Shown here one piece after another: positions 46,804 through 55,588 of a stretch of DNA of 60,979 nucleotides. The first letter of the stretch is position 1. Each line of letters starts with the position of its first letter. The translations under genes and the position numbers were made by a program. The stretch covers positions 1-60,979 of the forward strand of contig JAUSMY010000051.1 of NCBI GenBank assembly GCA_030646035.1, written 5' to 3'. This DNA is from Thermodesulfovibrionia bacterium (GTDB lineage Bacteria; Nitrospirota; Thermodesulfovibrionia; UBA6902). The notes under the pieces are model-generated. The model had not been told where the DNA came from, did not search any database, and was given only the letters and a program-made list of their open reading frames with translations.

Positions 46804-47091
46804 ATGGCATTTTTTTCTGAAAGATTATATCTCGAATATTACCCTGCGATTTCCCGTGAAGAAGCTCTTCGTATTGCAATAGAGAAGTGTGGAACAACAG
46901 AAGGAAATTTTGAAGTAATGGGAAGTCGCCCGGAGGTATGCAGTATCTATGGTCTTCCTAATGAACCTTGTTGGTTTGTTAGGGCGCCATGGAATGATGG
47001 AGAGGGTTGGCTTCGGAGTAGCAGGATTATTGTCATATCAAAAGCAACAGGCAAAGTGTTCTATGATGGTGATGTCGGGGATGAAGGGTGA
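46804..47091 (+). CDS. Hypothetical protein (95 residues)
   Basis: MAFFSERLYLEYYPAISREE then ALRIAIEKCG; the C-terminal IVISKATGKVFYDGDVGDEG resembles a PepSY-like alpha-beta repeat in which a Gly-containing hairpin ends the domain. No signal peptide is present, and the start region is AT-rich. No specific function can be assigned. Confidence 0.55.
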   Translation: MAFFSERLYLEYYPAISREEALRIAIEKCGTTEGNFEVMGSRPEVCSIYGLPNEPCWFVRAPWNDGEGWLRSSRIIVISKATGKVFYDGDVGDEG

Positions 47092-47636
47092 GAAGCAGCA
47101 AACTGTAAACTCATAAGGTTGTCGGTTGTCATGTATGGAAAGTGTCAACAAACTAAGTTGTCATAGCGATGTCTCGAACTATGCAACATAACTAAGGATT
47201 TGAGGATTAATAGGTGCTGAATGGGATACATAAGACAATAATTCTCCTACTGTCACGCGCGCGCGTTATATATATACCTACCATATCAAGCATATGTGCT
47301 TATATGCTATGACTGTATAGTTTTTGTAATGTGTTTTATGGTGAACTGGTTGAATTATTTGATGGCGGTGGGCAGGGGCTGAAGCAGACTGAGATGATTG
47401 CGGAGGATTGGGTGGGGCAGACGGCATAGGGCAGGCCCGGTTTTACATATGGGTTACTGTGCGTATTTATGCAAGTTGTACGCGCGAGAGGATTGTTAGT
47501 CGTCACGTTATTAGCATATATACCATGTATTTTGGGTTAATAACGTAATGACTAAAAAAGATGTTGATTTTTTTTAAATCACTAACCTATACTATCTAAA
47601 ATTATGATGCGTATGGTTATTTAAAGTGAATATATT
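47092..47636. other. 545-bp gene-poor stretch with alternating purine-pyrimidine tract
   Basis: Holds CACGCGCGCGCGT directly followed by TATATATATAC (47254-47277), an unusual Z-DNA/unwinding-type tract, a second GC-alternating run near 47490, and AAGCATATGTGCTT palindrome near 47299. A GC-richer segment at 47331-47429 can encode 32 residues and may be a gene remnant. No intact gene is seen. Confidence 0.5.
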
Positions 47637-48833
47637 ATGACTGAGCTTATAAATCAAAAACGTTCGATACTTTATTATGACTTGCAGAACACCGGAGAGT
47701 GGCGATTACTTAATGCTACAGAAAAGTCTAAGGTTAAAAGACATTGTCATGATATATTTATTGATATTACAACGGAATACAGTTGTGAACCAATAAATAG
47801 GGATAGCTTCCGAGGCGATGATGCCTTTGCTTTTTTTTGTAGTGAGATTGATTGTATAAAAGCAGGATTATCTTTTTTACAGCAACTGCCCGATATGGTG
47901 CGTAGAGTTCCATACATAGAACATGTTTTATTAAACCCAAGAATTATTGCTTTTAATGATTTCATATCAGGCAAAAGTCAATCAGACTATACCGGTAGAC
48001 ATATGGAAGAAATCCTACCTTATGAAAAAACATTTGGTAAAGCTGGCTCATTTAGAATCGTTGGTGAAGATTTATGGTATACATTGCCTGCTGATTATAA
48101 GATTCAATTCGCTGATACTGGAGAAAAAATAGCAGGGAAGAGAGGTGCAACTTATCCGGTTTATGAAGATAAGTTAGGAATGAACCCAATTGCAATAAGC
48201 AAAAGGTTTATTACGGCTACATACATACATAAATATGAAGATTCATTGTATAAGTTCTTTTCTACGAACTTAGCTGCTCGTAATGGTATTACGTTGAGTT
48301 TAGGAAAACGGCTTCAAGAAACGGGCACCCCTTACACTAAAAAAGAATTCCAGAAAGTGGTATTAGATTGGTGTAGGGCATATCTTGAAATGACCGTTTC
48401 TGGGAAAGTGCCAAAGGTAGACGGAACAGATTGGAAATTTAAAGTGTCTTATTGGAGCAATGTAGATGAAGAGCATATGGCAATAGTTAATTTTAGTTAT
48501 CCACCAAATGTAATTTGCTATTCCTATAGAGATAGTATTAAATTAAAAAAAGGAGAGAATATTGTTGGAGAATGTTGGGCATCAGGAGAGGAAATCATTA
48601 GACTTACTGATGCTGGTAATTATGAACCTCTTCATGATAAACGTGATGATAAGATAGTAGCTATTGTCGCTTTGCCGGTATTTAATCCTTCAACAAGAGA
48701 TGTTATTGGAGTCTTGACTATAGACACAAAAATAGAGCGGTTTTTTGACAAGAAAGAAGAAATAAAATACTTGAAAGAATTATTGTCTTCTTTTACAATG
48801 AATATAGGACTTGCACATTTTTTAAAAGAGTAG
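47637..48833 (+). CDS. Degenerate class III cyclase-like domain with C-terminal GAF-like domain
   Basis: 398 residues, AT-rich. Residues 10-150 fit the class III nucleotidyl cyclase pattern: SILYYDLQNTGEW (Asp 15) and, 46 residues later, SFRGDDAFAFF (Asp 61), the spacing of the two metal-binding aspartates; SFRIVGEDLWYTLP aligns with the later I-x-G-D-x-V-N region but lacks the Asn and Arg that stabilise the transition state. Residues about 285-395 look like a GAF domain (GENIVGECWASGEE, VALPVFNPSTRDVIGVLTID). It may be a signalling protein or a nucleotide sensor. Catalytic activity is doubtful. Confidence 0.6.
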   Translation: MTELINQKRSILYYDLQNTGEWRLLNATEKSKVKRHCHDIFIDITTEYSCEPINRDSFRGDDAFAFFCSEIDCIKAGLSFLQQLPDMVRRVPYIEHVLLNPRIIAFNDFISGKSQSDYTGRHMEEILPYEKTFGKAGSFRIVGEDLWYTLPADYKIQFADTGEKIAGKRGATYPVYEDKLGMNPIAISKRFITATYIHKYEDSLYKFFSTNLAARNGITLSLGKRLQETGTPYTKKEFQKVVLDWCRAYLEMTVSGKVPKVDGTDWKFKVSYWSNVDEEHMAIVNFSYPPNVICYSYRDSIKLKKGENIVGECWASGEEIIRLTDAGNYEPLHDKRDDKIVAIVALPVFNPSTRDVIGVLTIDTKIERFFDKKEEIKYLKELLSSFTMNIGLAHFLKE

Positions 48834-48872
48834 TATATAATTATTTTGTTCCTACAAACCAAGGAGGGGTGT

Positions 48873-49061
48873 ATGGAGTTCAACCAAATGCTTGAATATA
48901 TTCAAGTAGAAAGAGAAAAGATTAATGAAGCTGTTGCTGAGATAGTCTATCTGAATGGTCACGGGAAGTTTCTGCGTGAAGGGCCTGCTGTATCAGTTGA
49001 GGAGATTGGAGAAAAAATATATAAGGTTGATTCTGGAAGTATTTTCAAGCCTAAGTTTTAA
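48873..49061 (+). CDS. Small hypothetical protein next to the cyclase-like gene
   Basis: 62 residues from ATG 48873, with AGGAGG 6 nt upstream; it begins 39 bp after the cyclase-like gene stops and is probably co-transcribed. MEFNQMLEYIQVEREKINEA suggests an amphipathic helix followed by a small beta region (YLNGHGKFLREGP). No membrane helix is present and no family is recognised. Confidence 0.65.
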   Translation: MEFNQMLEYIQVEREKINEAVAEIVYLNGHGKFLREGPAVSVEEIGEKIYKVDSGSIFKPKF

Positions 49062-49151
49062 GTAATCATTTGTGAAACAGTACTTGTTGTCTCTGTTCTA
49101 TATGGGATCCTTCGGCTATTGATGAGTCACGCCTGAATACAGTACATCCCC

Positions 49152-49172
49152 TTTCTAACCGATTTCTAACGG
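49152..49172. repeat. Arm-type site candidate 3
   Basis: TTTCTAACCGATTTCTAACGG, third copy, 118 bp inside attR. Together with the copy near attL it brackets the element as integrase arm sites would. Confidence 0.75.
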
Positions 49173-49290
49173 AATACTGTCACACAACATAAAATAACAT
49201 CAAATTAGATTCGGGTAAGAAGCACATAAGGCATTGATAGCCTTGATGTTATCTACCAATGCCCCATATTGCTTTATCCTTTTAATTCAT

Positions 49291-49336
49291 CTCATAACCC
49301 GAAGGCCGTCGGTTCAAATCCGGCCCCCGCTACCAA
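49291..49336. repeat. attR: 46-bp direct repeat (tRNA-fMet 3' fragment)
   Basis: Identical to 29308-29353 and beginning inside the anticodon loop; only the tRNA 3' half is present, so it is not a functional tRNA. It marks the right boundary of the element. Confidence 0.93.
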
Positions 49337-49347
49337 TAACAATGCCG

Positions 49348-49377
49348 CTCGCTCCGATTCGTCGGGGCGAGTTTTTT
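49348..49377 (+). terminator. UUCG-capped terminator after attR
   Basis: A 10-bp stem CTCGCTCCGA-TTCG-TCGGGGCGAG with one T-G pair and a TTCG tetraloop, followed by six T. It sits 12 bp after the tRNA fragment, where the original tRNA-fMet terminator would be expected. Confidence 0.9.
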
Positions 49378-49420
49378 ATTTATACTCATCATTACATTGC
49401 AAATATCTTTATGATATTTT

Positions 49421-49458
49421 AATTCAAGGACTTACGGTTTTCCGTGAGTCCTTTTTTT
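49421..49458 (+). terminator. Second copy of the tRNA-fMet terminator
   Basis: Identical over 38 bp to 29357-29394, hairpin plus T-tract. It lies 84 bp after attR, whereas the left copy follows attL by 3 bp, so the two repeat pairs are out of register. Confidence 0.88.
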
Positions 49459-49499
49459 ATTGCTATGTTCTTGCATCATAAAATGTTAAAATTGCTCTT

Positions 49500-49988
49500 A
49501 TGAAACAGGAGCATTTAGATGTTGTGCAGAGAGTTCACAAGCTTTTTAAGGATAAAGGATTGAGCCTTGCAGTAGCTGAATCCTGTACAGGCGGGCTTAT
49601 CAGTCACCTTATCACCGCACTTCCCGGCGCAAGCCGCTTTTTTCAGGCAGGGGTTGTTTCATATTCTGAAGAGGCAAAGAAGGAGATACTGCATGTATCT
49701 TCTAAAACGATCAGTCAATTCGGAATGGTTAGTGAGGAGACAGCAGTTGTAATGGCTGACGGTGTCCGTTCCATATTAAACTCAGACTATGCTCTCTCCA
49801 CAACCGGTAACCTCGGCCCTGACGTGCTTGATGGCAAAGCTAAGGGCCTTGTTTTTATAGCTGTATGCCGAAAAGATAAGGCTGTCACGCAGGAACTGCA
49901 TCTTGAGGGTGACAGGGAGGAGAACAAAGAGGAAGCCGCGCTTTCAGCACTAAGGTTTCTTGCGGAGATAGTGGAGAACGATGGCTGA
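49500..49988 (+). CDS. pncC: Nicotinamide-nucleotide amidase PncC (CinA C-terminal family)
   Basis: 162 residues, stand-alone CinA C-terminal domain deamidating nicotinamide mononucleotide for NAD salvage. LSLAVAESCTGGLISHLITA (about 20-39), PGASRFFQAGVVSYS, and the late NLGP and ADGV segments fit the family. The usual TGIAGP motif reads TGNLGP here. The stop region overlaps the next gene start by 8 bp. Confidence 0.9.
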   Translation: MKQEHLDVVQRVHKLFKDKGLSLAVAESCTGGLISHLITALPGASRFFQAGVVSYSEEAKKEILHVSSKTISQFGMVSEETAVVMADGVRSILNSDYALSTTGNLGPDVLDGKAKGLVFIAVCRKDKAVTQELHLEGDREENKEEAALSALRFLAEIVENDG

Positions 49989-51990
49989 TATTTCTGAAAA
50001 AAACAAAACGCTTATGAAACATAAAAGTATATTTAATCAGGAACAAAAATCTATTTTAGAGCAATCAGGAATCAATCTCCAAGAACTTACTGAACATAAA
50101 ATCAAGGAGATAATTGATTTTCATATGTTAGTTCCCGCACTTAGTACTAATGAACTTTTGGAATTTCTTAAGATAGCTAATGCACTTTATAGAGGCGGCA
50201 GCCCAATTATTGGGGATGCAGATTATGATGCTGTATATTTAGCCGAATTACGTAAAAGAGAACCCAATCATCAATATCTTAGCTCTGTTGAACCAGAAGC
50301 AACTTTTGAAGGGATAAAAAGAGATTTGCCAGAGCCAATGCTTTCAACCGAGAAGAGGACTTCAAAAAAAAGTATTGAAGATTGGATAGAACGGAAACAA
50401 GAAGAAGCTAAAGGAATTGGATTAGATATTAATAAACTGATAATACGTGTTACCCCAAAACTTGATGGATACGCAGCGTATGATGATGGGAAATATTTGT
50501 ATACTCGCGGTGATGGTATGCGTGGAACAGACATTACTCGAGTTTTTGAACGTGGTCTAAATGTTGCTGGGGATGAACGAGGAAGAGGACCTGGAGAAAT
50601 AGTTGTCGACAAAGAATATTTTGAAAAGTATTTATCAAATCATTTTGAAAATGCTAGAAATTTTCAAGCAGCAATAATAAAAGAAAAAACTCTAGACCCT
50701 TTTGTGGAAGAGGCGATAAAAGAAAAGGTCGCTATATTTTATCCATTTTCAGAATTGCCAGCAAAGGAAGTTTCGATAAGTGAATTATTGCAGCAATTCG
50801 ATCAGATAATGACTGAAGTTTGGAATTCTGTTCCCTTTGATGTAGACGGTGTGATATTAGAAGTAACAGATGAACATTTTAAGAAATATGTTGGTTCTAC
50901 AAGTCAATTTCATAAATGGCAAGTTGCTTATAAAATAAATGTAGAAAAGGCACAAGTCAAGGTTATTTCTGTAATTCCTCAAACTTCCAGATCAGGCCGT
51001 GTTACACCTGTTGCAAAATTAGAGCCTACAAAATTAGGAGGGGTCACTATTAGTCGTGCCACAGCACATAATTATGGAATGGTTAAGAAGAAGGGGATTG
51101 GTTCAAATGCTATCATTGAACTTATTAGAAGTGGAATGGTGATACCTAAAATTGAAAAGGTGATAATAAAATCAACACCGGATATCCCTAAAACATGTCC
51201 AAGTTGCAACTCCACTCTGATTTGGGATTCAGATAATTTAATATGTACAAATGTGGAGAATTGCCAAGCACAGATAATAAATACGATTGAACATTTTTTT
51301 AAAACTCTTAGAAACATAGATGGTTTTGGGTCAGCAACAATTGAGAAGTTATATCAAAGTGGGATTAGGAATGTTTACTCAATTTATTTATTAAAGGAAA
51401 CCGATTTTGAAAGAATAGGATTTGGAGATAAACAATCTCAAAATCTTATAGCAGAGCTACAAAGGAGTAGAACAGAACATCTTGAAGATTGGCGCTTTTT
51501 AGCTGCTTTTGGCGTTCATAGGCTTGGCATTGTAAATTGTCAAACCCTTTTACAACATGTAAATATTAATGATATTTTTCAGCTTACGAAGCAGTACTTG
51601 ACGGAAAAGAAAATATTTGCAGTTAAAACAGCCAATATTATAGTTCAAGGTATTAAAGATATTGAAAATGAATTTGCCCAGTTAAAAAATCTGAGCTTTA
51701 ATATTACATACACAAGGCTGCTATCAGAAGTAAGGAAAGAAGGTGGAGTAAGTCCAATTGATGGGAAGCATATTGTCTTCACAGGAAAAATGCAGCATGG
51801 AAGAGATGAAATGGAGAAAGAAGCTAGGTTGTTAAGAGCCAAGGTAGCAAAAACAGTGTCTAGTAGGACTGACTTTCTTGTAACAGGAGAAAATGTTGGG
51901 CATAAAAAAATTGAGTCTGCAGAAAAAAAAGGTGTTCAAGTTATTACTGAAGTAGAATATCTAAAGATGATTAATAAGAACAATGGATAA
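49981..51990 (+). CDS. ligA: NAD-dependent DNA ligase (LigA-like), divergent
   Basis: 669 residues, complete domain order. Adenylation domain with YDAVYLAELRKREP and nucleotidyl-Lys in VTPKLDGYAAYDDG (~160; the usual form is E-x-K-x-D-G) and TRGDGMRGTDIT; OB fold with QTSRSGRVTPVAKLEP; zinc finger CPSCNSTLIWDSDNLICTNV-x-x-C; helix-hairpin-helix region; BRCT with HIVFTGKM and TDFLVTGENVG. It has unusually low GC and a divergent active-site neighbourhood compared with housekeeping LigA, so it may be an accessory ligase. It overlaps pncC and the following SWIM gene by 8 bp each. Confidence 0.85.
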   Translation: MADISEKNKTLMKHKSIFNQEQKSILEQSGINLQELTEHKIKEIIDFHMLVPALSTNELLEFLKIANALYRGGSPIIGDADYDAVYLAELRKREPNHQYLSSVEPEATFEGIKRDLPEPMLSTEKRTSKKSIEDWIERKQEEAKGIGLDINKLIIRVTPKLDGYAAYDDGKYLYTRGDGMRGTDITRVFERGLNVAGDERGRGPGEIVVDKEYFEKYLSNHFENARNFQAAIIKEKTLDPFVEEAIKEKVAIFYPFSELPAKEVSISELLQQFDQIMTEVWNSVPFDVDGVILEVTDEHFKKYVGSTSQFHKWQVAYKINVEKAQVKVISVIPQTSRSGRVTPVAKLEPTKLGGVTISRATAHNYGMVKKKGIGSNAIIELIRSGMVIPKIEKVIIKSTPDIPKTCPSCNSTLIWDSDNLICTNVENCQAQIINTIEHFFKTLRNIDGFGSATIEKLYQSGIRNVYSIYLLKETDFERIGFGDKQSQNLIAELQRSRTEHLEDWRFLAAFGVHRLGIVNCQTLLQHVNINDIFQLTKQYLTEKKIFAVKTANIIVQGIKDIENEFAQLKNLSFNITYTRLLSEVRKEGGVSPIDGKHIVFTGKMQHGRDEMEKEARLLRAKVAKTVSSRTDFLVTGENVGHKKIESAEKKGVQVITEVEYLKMINKNNG

Positions 51991-52315
51991 AATCATATTT
52001 CTTGTACAGGGTTCAGCCGAAGAACCTTATAAAGTAACTTTTCAGAAAAATGGTAACAATCTATCAGCATATTGCACGTGTCTAGCAGGTAATAATGGCC
52101 AGTACTGCAAACATCGTTTCAGAATTCTTGCTGGCTCAACTGAAGGCATTGTTGGTGATAATAAAATAGCAGTTGATGAAGTTAAGTCTTGGTTGTCAGG
52201 TACTGATGTCGAATCTGCATTGATTCAAGTCACCGAAAAAGAAAGAGCATTTGATGAAGCTAAAAAAGCTTTATCAAATGCCAAGAAAAAACTCGCAAAA
52301 GCTATGTTGGATTGA
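51983..52315 (+). CDS. SWIM zinc-finger-like small protein
   Basis: 110 residues. SAYCTCLAGNNGQYCKHRFR holds the SWIM signature C-x-C-xn-C-x-H, and the C-terminal half is a Lys/Ala-rich helix (DEAKKALSNAKKKLAKAML). It overlaps the ligase gene by 8 bp and shares its low GC, so the two form a unit probably acting on DNA. Function not known. Confidence 0.75.
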   Translation: MDKIIFLVQGSAEEPYKVTFQKNGNNLSAYCTCLAGNNGQYCKHRFRILAGSTEGIVGDNKIAVDEVKSWLSGTDVESALIQVTEKERAFDEAKKALSNAKKKLAKAMLD

Positions 52316-52357
52316 TTCCAGCATTTTCCGTGAAACCTGTCATGAACTTGCCGATTA

Positions 52358-52386
52358 TTCTGAATTCTGATATTCTAAATTCAGAA
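52358..52386. promoter_or_regulatory. 29-bp inverted repeat upstream of the AbrB-type antitoxin
   Basis: TTCTGAATT (52358-52366) and AATTCAGAA (52378-52386) are perfect 9-bp arms around 11 bp, 25 bp before the antitoxin ATG. This is the expected place for an autoregulatory operator. Confidence 0.65.
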
Positions 52387-52411
52387 AACAGGACTGAGAA
52401 GGAGGTTTAGA

Positions 52412-52699
52412 ATGGATACCATGAAAACAGCTATTGCAGAGATAAAGACTCGCGGCCAGTTGACCATTCCCAAGAAGATAAGAGAATCAAGCCATCTTGA
52501 AGAAGGACAGGTAGTCTCTATCATACCTGTGGGCGATTCCGTCATCATCACGCCGAAAAGGCTTGAGCTTGATGAGGCGCGAAGGCAGATCAGAAAGATA
52601 ATGAAATCTTCAGGGCTTTCTGAAAAAGAACTGCTCAAGGGGATTGGAGAGGAGAGAGAGCTGCTTTACAAAGAAACCTATGGCAAAAAAAAGCGTTAG
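52412..52699 (+). CDS. AbrB/MazE-type antitoxin
   Basis: 95 residues. ITAIAEIKTRGQLTIPKKIR-like swapped-hairpin motif (AEIKTRGQLTIPKKIRESSH) followed by EGQVVSIIPVGDSVIITPKR is the SpoVT/AbrB DNA-binding fold. A helical C-terminal half would neutralise the toxin. GAAGGAGG precedes the ATG. It overlaps the PIN gene by 20 bp. Confidence 0.9.
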   Translation: MDTMKTAIAEIKTRGQLTIPKKIRESSHLEEGQVVSIIPVGDSVIITPKRLELDEARRQIRKIMKSSGLSEKELLKGIGEERELLYKETYGKKKR

Positions 52700-53153
52700 G
52701 ATCTTCCTTGATTCAAACGTCATCATATCTGGCCTATTCTCTGATAAAGGGGCGCCTCGAGTAATTCTCGACCTTTTATCTCTTGGACTTCCTCAGCTTG
52801 CAGGTTCAACAGGGGAATATAATATAGTTGAGATTGAACGGAACTTAACAAAAAAGATGCCTGAAGCGCTTCCGGTTTATAGTAAATATCTTCCATTGAT
52901 GAACCTTGACATCATCCCTCTTCCCTCGTCAAGAGAGATCGCTAAACTATCCGGGGTTACTTCTCAAAAAGACATCCCTGTTCTTGCTTCAGCAATAAAA
53001 GGCGATGTTGATTTCCTTGTAACAGGGGACAAAAAAGATTTTATCCATTTAAAAGGACAATACTCATTTAAAATACTTACTCCTTCGGAATTTCTTGATA
53101 CCATTCTCCCTGAGATGCTCAAAGCTTTGGAATCTGATAGATTGAAGACTTAA
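52680..53153 (+). CDS. PIN-domain toxin (VapC-like ribonuclease)
   Basis: 157 residues from ATG 52680. RIFLDSNVIISGLFS carries the first catalytic Asp; IVEIERNL supplies the Glu; KDIPVLASAIKGDVDFLVTG + DKKDF supplies the other acidic residues. It is translationally coupled to the antitoxin. The pair sits in an accessory stretch between pncC and the rpsB operon. Confidence 0.88.
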   Translation: MAKKSVRIFLDSNVIISGLFSDKGAPRVILDLLSLGLPQLAGSTGEYNIVEIERNLTKKMPEALPVYSKYLPLMNLDIIPLPSSREIAKLSGVTSQKDIPVLASAIKGDVDFLVTGDKKDFIHLKGQYSFKILTPSEFLDTILPEMLKALESDRLKT

Positions 53154-53326
53154 ATCCCCATATGTTTTTAAATTCGTTTTGCCTTCAGAGTCAGAGCTGT
53201 TTTTTTGAAGAACGATTATTCTGAACTAATAACCTATTGATATAAAAGACTTATATATGATAGGCTACTACAAGTTCGGGACTAGCTGGTCTTTCCCGGC
53301 AAATACACACGTCCACCCAATATTCT

Positions 53327-53360
53327 CTCTTTGAGTGTTCCGATAGATCGGAATGAAGAG
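53327..53360 (+). promoter_or_regulatory. rpsB leader hairpin
   Basis: TTCCGAT-AG-ATCGGAA perfect 7-bp stem nested in CTCTT/AAGAG outer pairs, about 38 bp before rpsB. It may be a ribosomal-protein leader structure. The rest of the 244-bp leader (53154-53397) shows no gene. Confidence 0.45.
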
Positions 53361-53397
53361 TGAAAGGACGGAGGAAAAAAACTAAGGAGGCACACAA

Positions 53398-54219
53398 ATG
53401 GTAGTAACAATGAAAGAGCTGTTGGAGTCAGGTGTCCATTTCGGGCATCAGGTAAAACGATGGAACCCAAAGATGAAGAAGTATATCTTCGGGGCCCGCA
53501 ACGGGATTTACATCATTGATCTTCAGAAGACGATCAAGATGCTGGATGATGCTTACAACTTTATCAAGGAGCTTTCCAGTAACGGCGAATCCATTATTTT
53601 TGTAGGGACAAAGAAGCAGGCGCAGGATGTAGTTACAGAAGAGTCTCAGAGGGCCGGATGCTACTATATAAACCAGCGCTGGCTCGGTGGTGTTTTGACC
53701 AACTTCAAGACCATAAAGCAGAGCATCGAGAAGCTGAAGAAGATAGAGAAGATGAAGGAAGACGGGACATACTCCCTCCTTACCAAGAAAGAAGTCGCCA
53801 AGTACGAGAAAGAGAGGGTCCGCCTTGAGAAGAACCTTATAGGAGTCAAAGACATGAACACACTTCCCGGCGCGATGTTCATCATTGATCCTAAAAAAGA
53901 GAGGATAGCTGTTGCAGAGGCGAAGAAACTCTCTATCCCGATAATCGCTGTTGTTGATACTAACTGCGACCCTGATGAAATTGATTATGTCATTCCGGGA
54001 AATGATGACGCCATAAGGGCTATCAAGCTGATCACCTCCAGAATGGCAGAGGCTGTTATTGAGGGCAGGGAAATATACAATAAAGCTGCAAACGAGGCCA
54101 AAGAAAAAATGGCTGCTTCAAAAGCTGCCTCAGAAAAAGAGATAGCAGAGAAAAAGGCTGCAAGGGAGAAAGAAGCTCAGGTAGAGACAGAAGAGGAGAA
54201 GGAGGAAGTATCAGAATGA
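53398..54219 (+). CDS. rpsB: 30S ribosomal protein S2
   Basis: 273 residues. [33 protein letters not shown], the [10 protein letters not shown] block and [19 protein letters not shown] identify S2. The C-terminus is a charged Ala/Lys/Glu helix (about 225-273), longer than in E. coli S2. AAGGAGG precedes the ATG. The stop overlaps the tsf start (ATGA). Confidence 0.98.
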   Translation: MVVTMKELLESGVHFGHQVKRWNPKMKKYIFGARNGIYIIDLQKTIKMLDDAYNFIKELSSNGESIIFVGTKKQAQDVVTEESQRAGCYYINQRWLGGVLTNFKTIKQSIEKLKKIEKMKEDGTYSLLTKKEVAKYEKERVRLEKNLIGVKDMNTLPGAMFIIDPKKERIAVAEAKKLSIPIIAVVDTNCDPDEIDYVIPGNDDAIRAIKLITSRMAEAVIEGREIYNKAANEAKEKMAASKAASEKEIAEKKAAREKEAQVETEEEKEEVSE

Positions 54220-54818
54220 GCATAAGCGCAAATGATGTTAAGGAACTGAGAGAGCAGACCGGCGTCGGCATGATGCAGTGTAAAAACGCCCTTAAAGAGG
54301 CAGAAGGCGATATTGCAAAGGCGCTTGATATATTAAGGCAGAAGGGGCTTGCTTCAGCAGCAAAGAAGGTCGGCAGGGAGGCATCAGAAGGCCTGATAGG
54401 TTCATACATACACATGGGGAAACTCGGTGTTTTAGTAGAGATCAACTGCGAAACTGACTTTGTAGCCAAGACTGACGAATACATCGAGTTTGTCAAAGAT
54501 GTAGCTATGCATATAGCAGCCGCGAACCCCACATATGTCAGCAGAGATAATGTCCCGGCTGATATAGTTGCAAAAGAGAAAGAGATATTCGCGTCCCAGG
54601 TAGAGGGCAAGCCGGCTAACATAGTGGACAAGATAGTCGAAGGCAAGCTGGAAAAGTTCTATTCTGACGTATGCCTTTTGGAACAGGTCTATGTAAAGGA
54701 CGAGGATCAGAAGAAGAAGATCAAGGACCTTGTCATTGATAAGGTTGCTCATCTGGGTGAAAATATAGTGATCAAACGTTTCGTGAGATTTCAGCTGGGA
54801 GAAAAGGCCGGCTCTTAA
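54216..54818 (+). CDS. tsf: Elongation factor Ts (short form)
   Basis: 200 residues, the GDP/GTP exchange factor for EF-Tu. [20 protein letters not shown], then [18 protein letters not shown], and [15 protein letters not shown] are diagnostic. It is about 90 residues shorter than the E. coli protein and lacks the second half of the core, like the short forms of several phyla. Overlaps rpsB by 4 bp; pyrH follows after 5 bp. Confidence 0.97.
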   Translation: MSISANDVKELREQTGVGMMQCKNALKEAEGDIAKALDILRQKGLASAAKKVGREASEGLIGSYIHMGKLGVLVEINCETDFVAKTDEYIEFVKDVAMHIAAANPTYVSRDNVPADIVAKEKEIFASQVEGKPANIVDKIVEGKLEKFYSDVCLLEQVYVKDEDQKKKIKDLVIDKVAHLGENIVIKRFVRFQLGEKAGS

Positions 54819-54823
54819 TCCGT

Positions 54824-55588
54824 ATGAAAGTTAAAAAACCTCTGTATAAAAGGGTCTTGTTAAAGTTAAGCGGCGAGGCCCTTATGGGCAGCAAGTCTTT
54901 TGGTATAGACCAGAAGATGCTCCTTTCCATTGCAAAAGAGGTGAAGGATATTTCAGCCTCCGGAGTTGAACTTGCGATAGTTATCGGAGGGGGCAATATA
55001 TTCAGGGGGCTTGAGGCGAGCTCAGAGGGGATGGAGCGGACGACTGCGGACTACATGGGGATGCTTGCGACGGTGATAAACTCCCTTGCTCTCCAGAATG
55101 CGCTTGAAACATCAGGTGTGCCTACAAGGCTTCAGACCGCGATAGAGATGCATGAGCTTGCAGAGCCTTATATCAGGAGAAAAGCGGTCAGGCATCTTGA
55201 AAAAGGAAGGTGTGTGATCTTTGCCGCAGGCACGGGCAATCCTTATTTCACAACTGATACTGCTGCGGCTTTGAGGGCTGTTGAAATAGATGCAGATGTG
55301 ATCATGAAGGCGACAAAGGTAGACGGCGTCTACAGCAGTGACCCGGTAAAGAACCCCTCGGCAAAAAAATTCTCAGAGATCTCATACAGAGATGTGCTTA
55401 ATAAAGAGCTCAAAGTGATGGACTCCACAGCCATATCTCTATGTAAAGATAATAACCTTCCAATAATTGTGTTCAGCCTGCTTAAGAGAGGCAACATAAA
55501 GAAGATCCTTGAAGGCAAAAAAATCGGAACCTTGGTCAGGGAGGGAGCGGCTTATGGAACAAAAGGCAAAAAAAATAATAACAGATAG
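54824..55588 (+). CDS. pyrH: Uridylate kinase
   Basis: 254 residues, UMP to UDP in the amino-acid kinase fold. [43 protein letters not shown], and [20 protein letters not shown] are family signatures. A Lys/Asn-rich tail of about ten residues after VREGAA overlaps the frr start by 35 bp. Confidence 0.97.
   Translation: MKVKKPLYKRVLLKLSGEALMGSKSFGIDQKMLLSIAKEVKDISASGVELAIVIGGGNIFRGLEASSEGMERTTADYMGMLATVINSLALQNALETSGVPTRLQTAIEMHELAEPYIRRKAVRHLEKGRCVIFAAGTGNPYFTTDTAAALRAVEIDADVIMKATKVDGVYSSDPVKNPSAKKFSEISYRDVLNKELKVMDSTAISLCKDNNLPIIVFSLLKRGNIKKILEGKKIGTLVREGAAYGTKGKKNNNR

Noticed and set aside
47331-47429. GC-richer 32-codon frame ending DWVGQTA
   Set aside because: No ATG, no ribosome site and no family match; at most a gene remnant, so kept only as a comment.
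49291-49335. Second tRNA-Met gene at the right end of the island
   Set aside because: Only the 3' half from the anticodon loop is present; the acceptor 5' strand and D-arm are missing.
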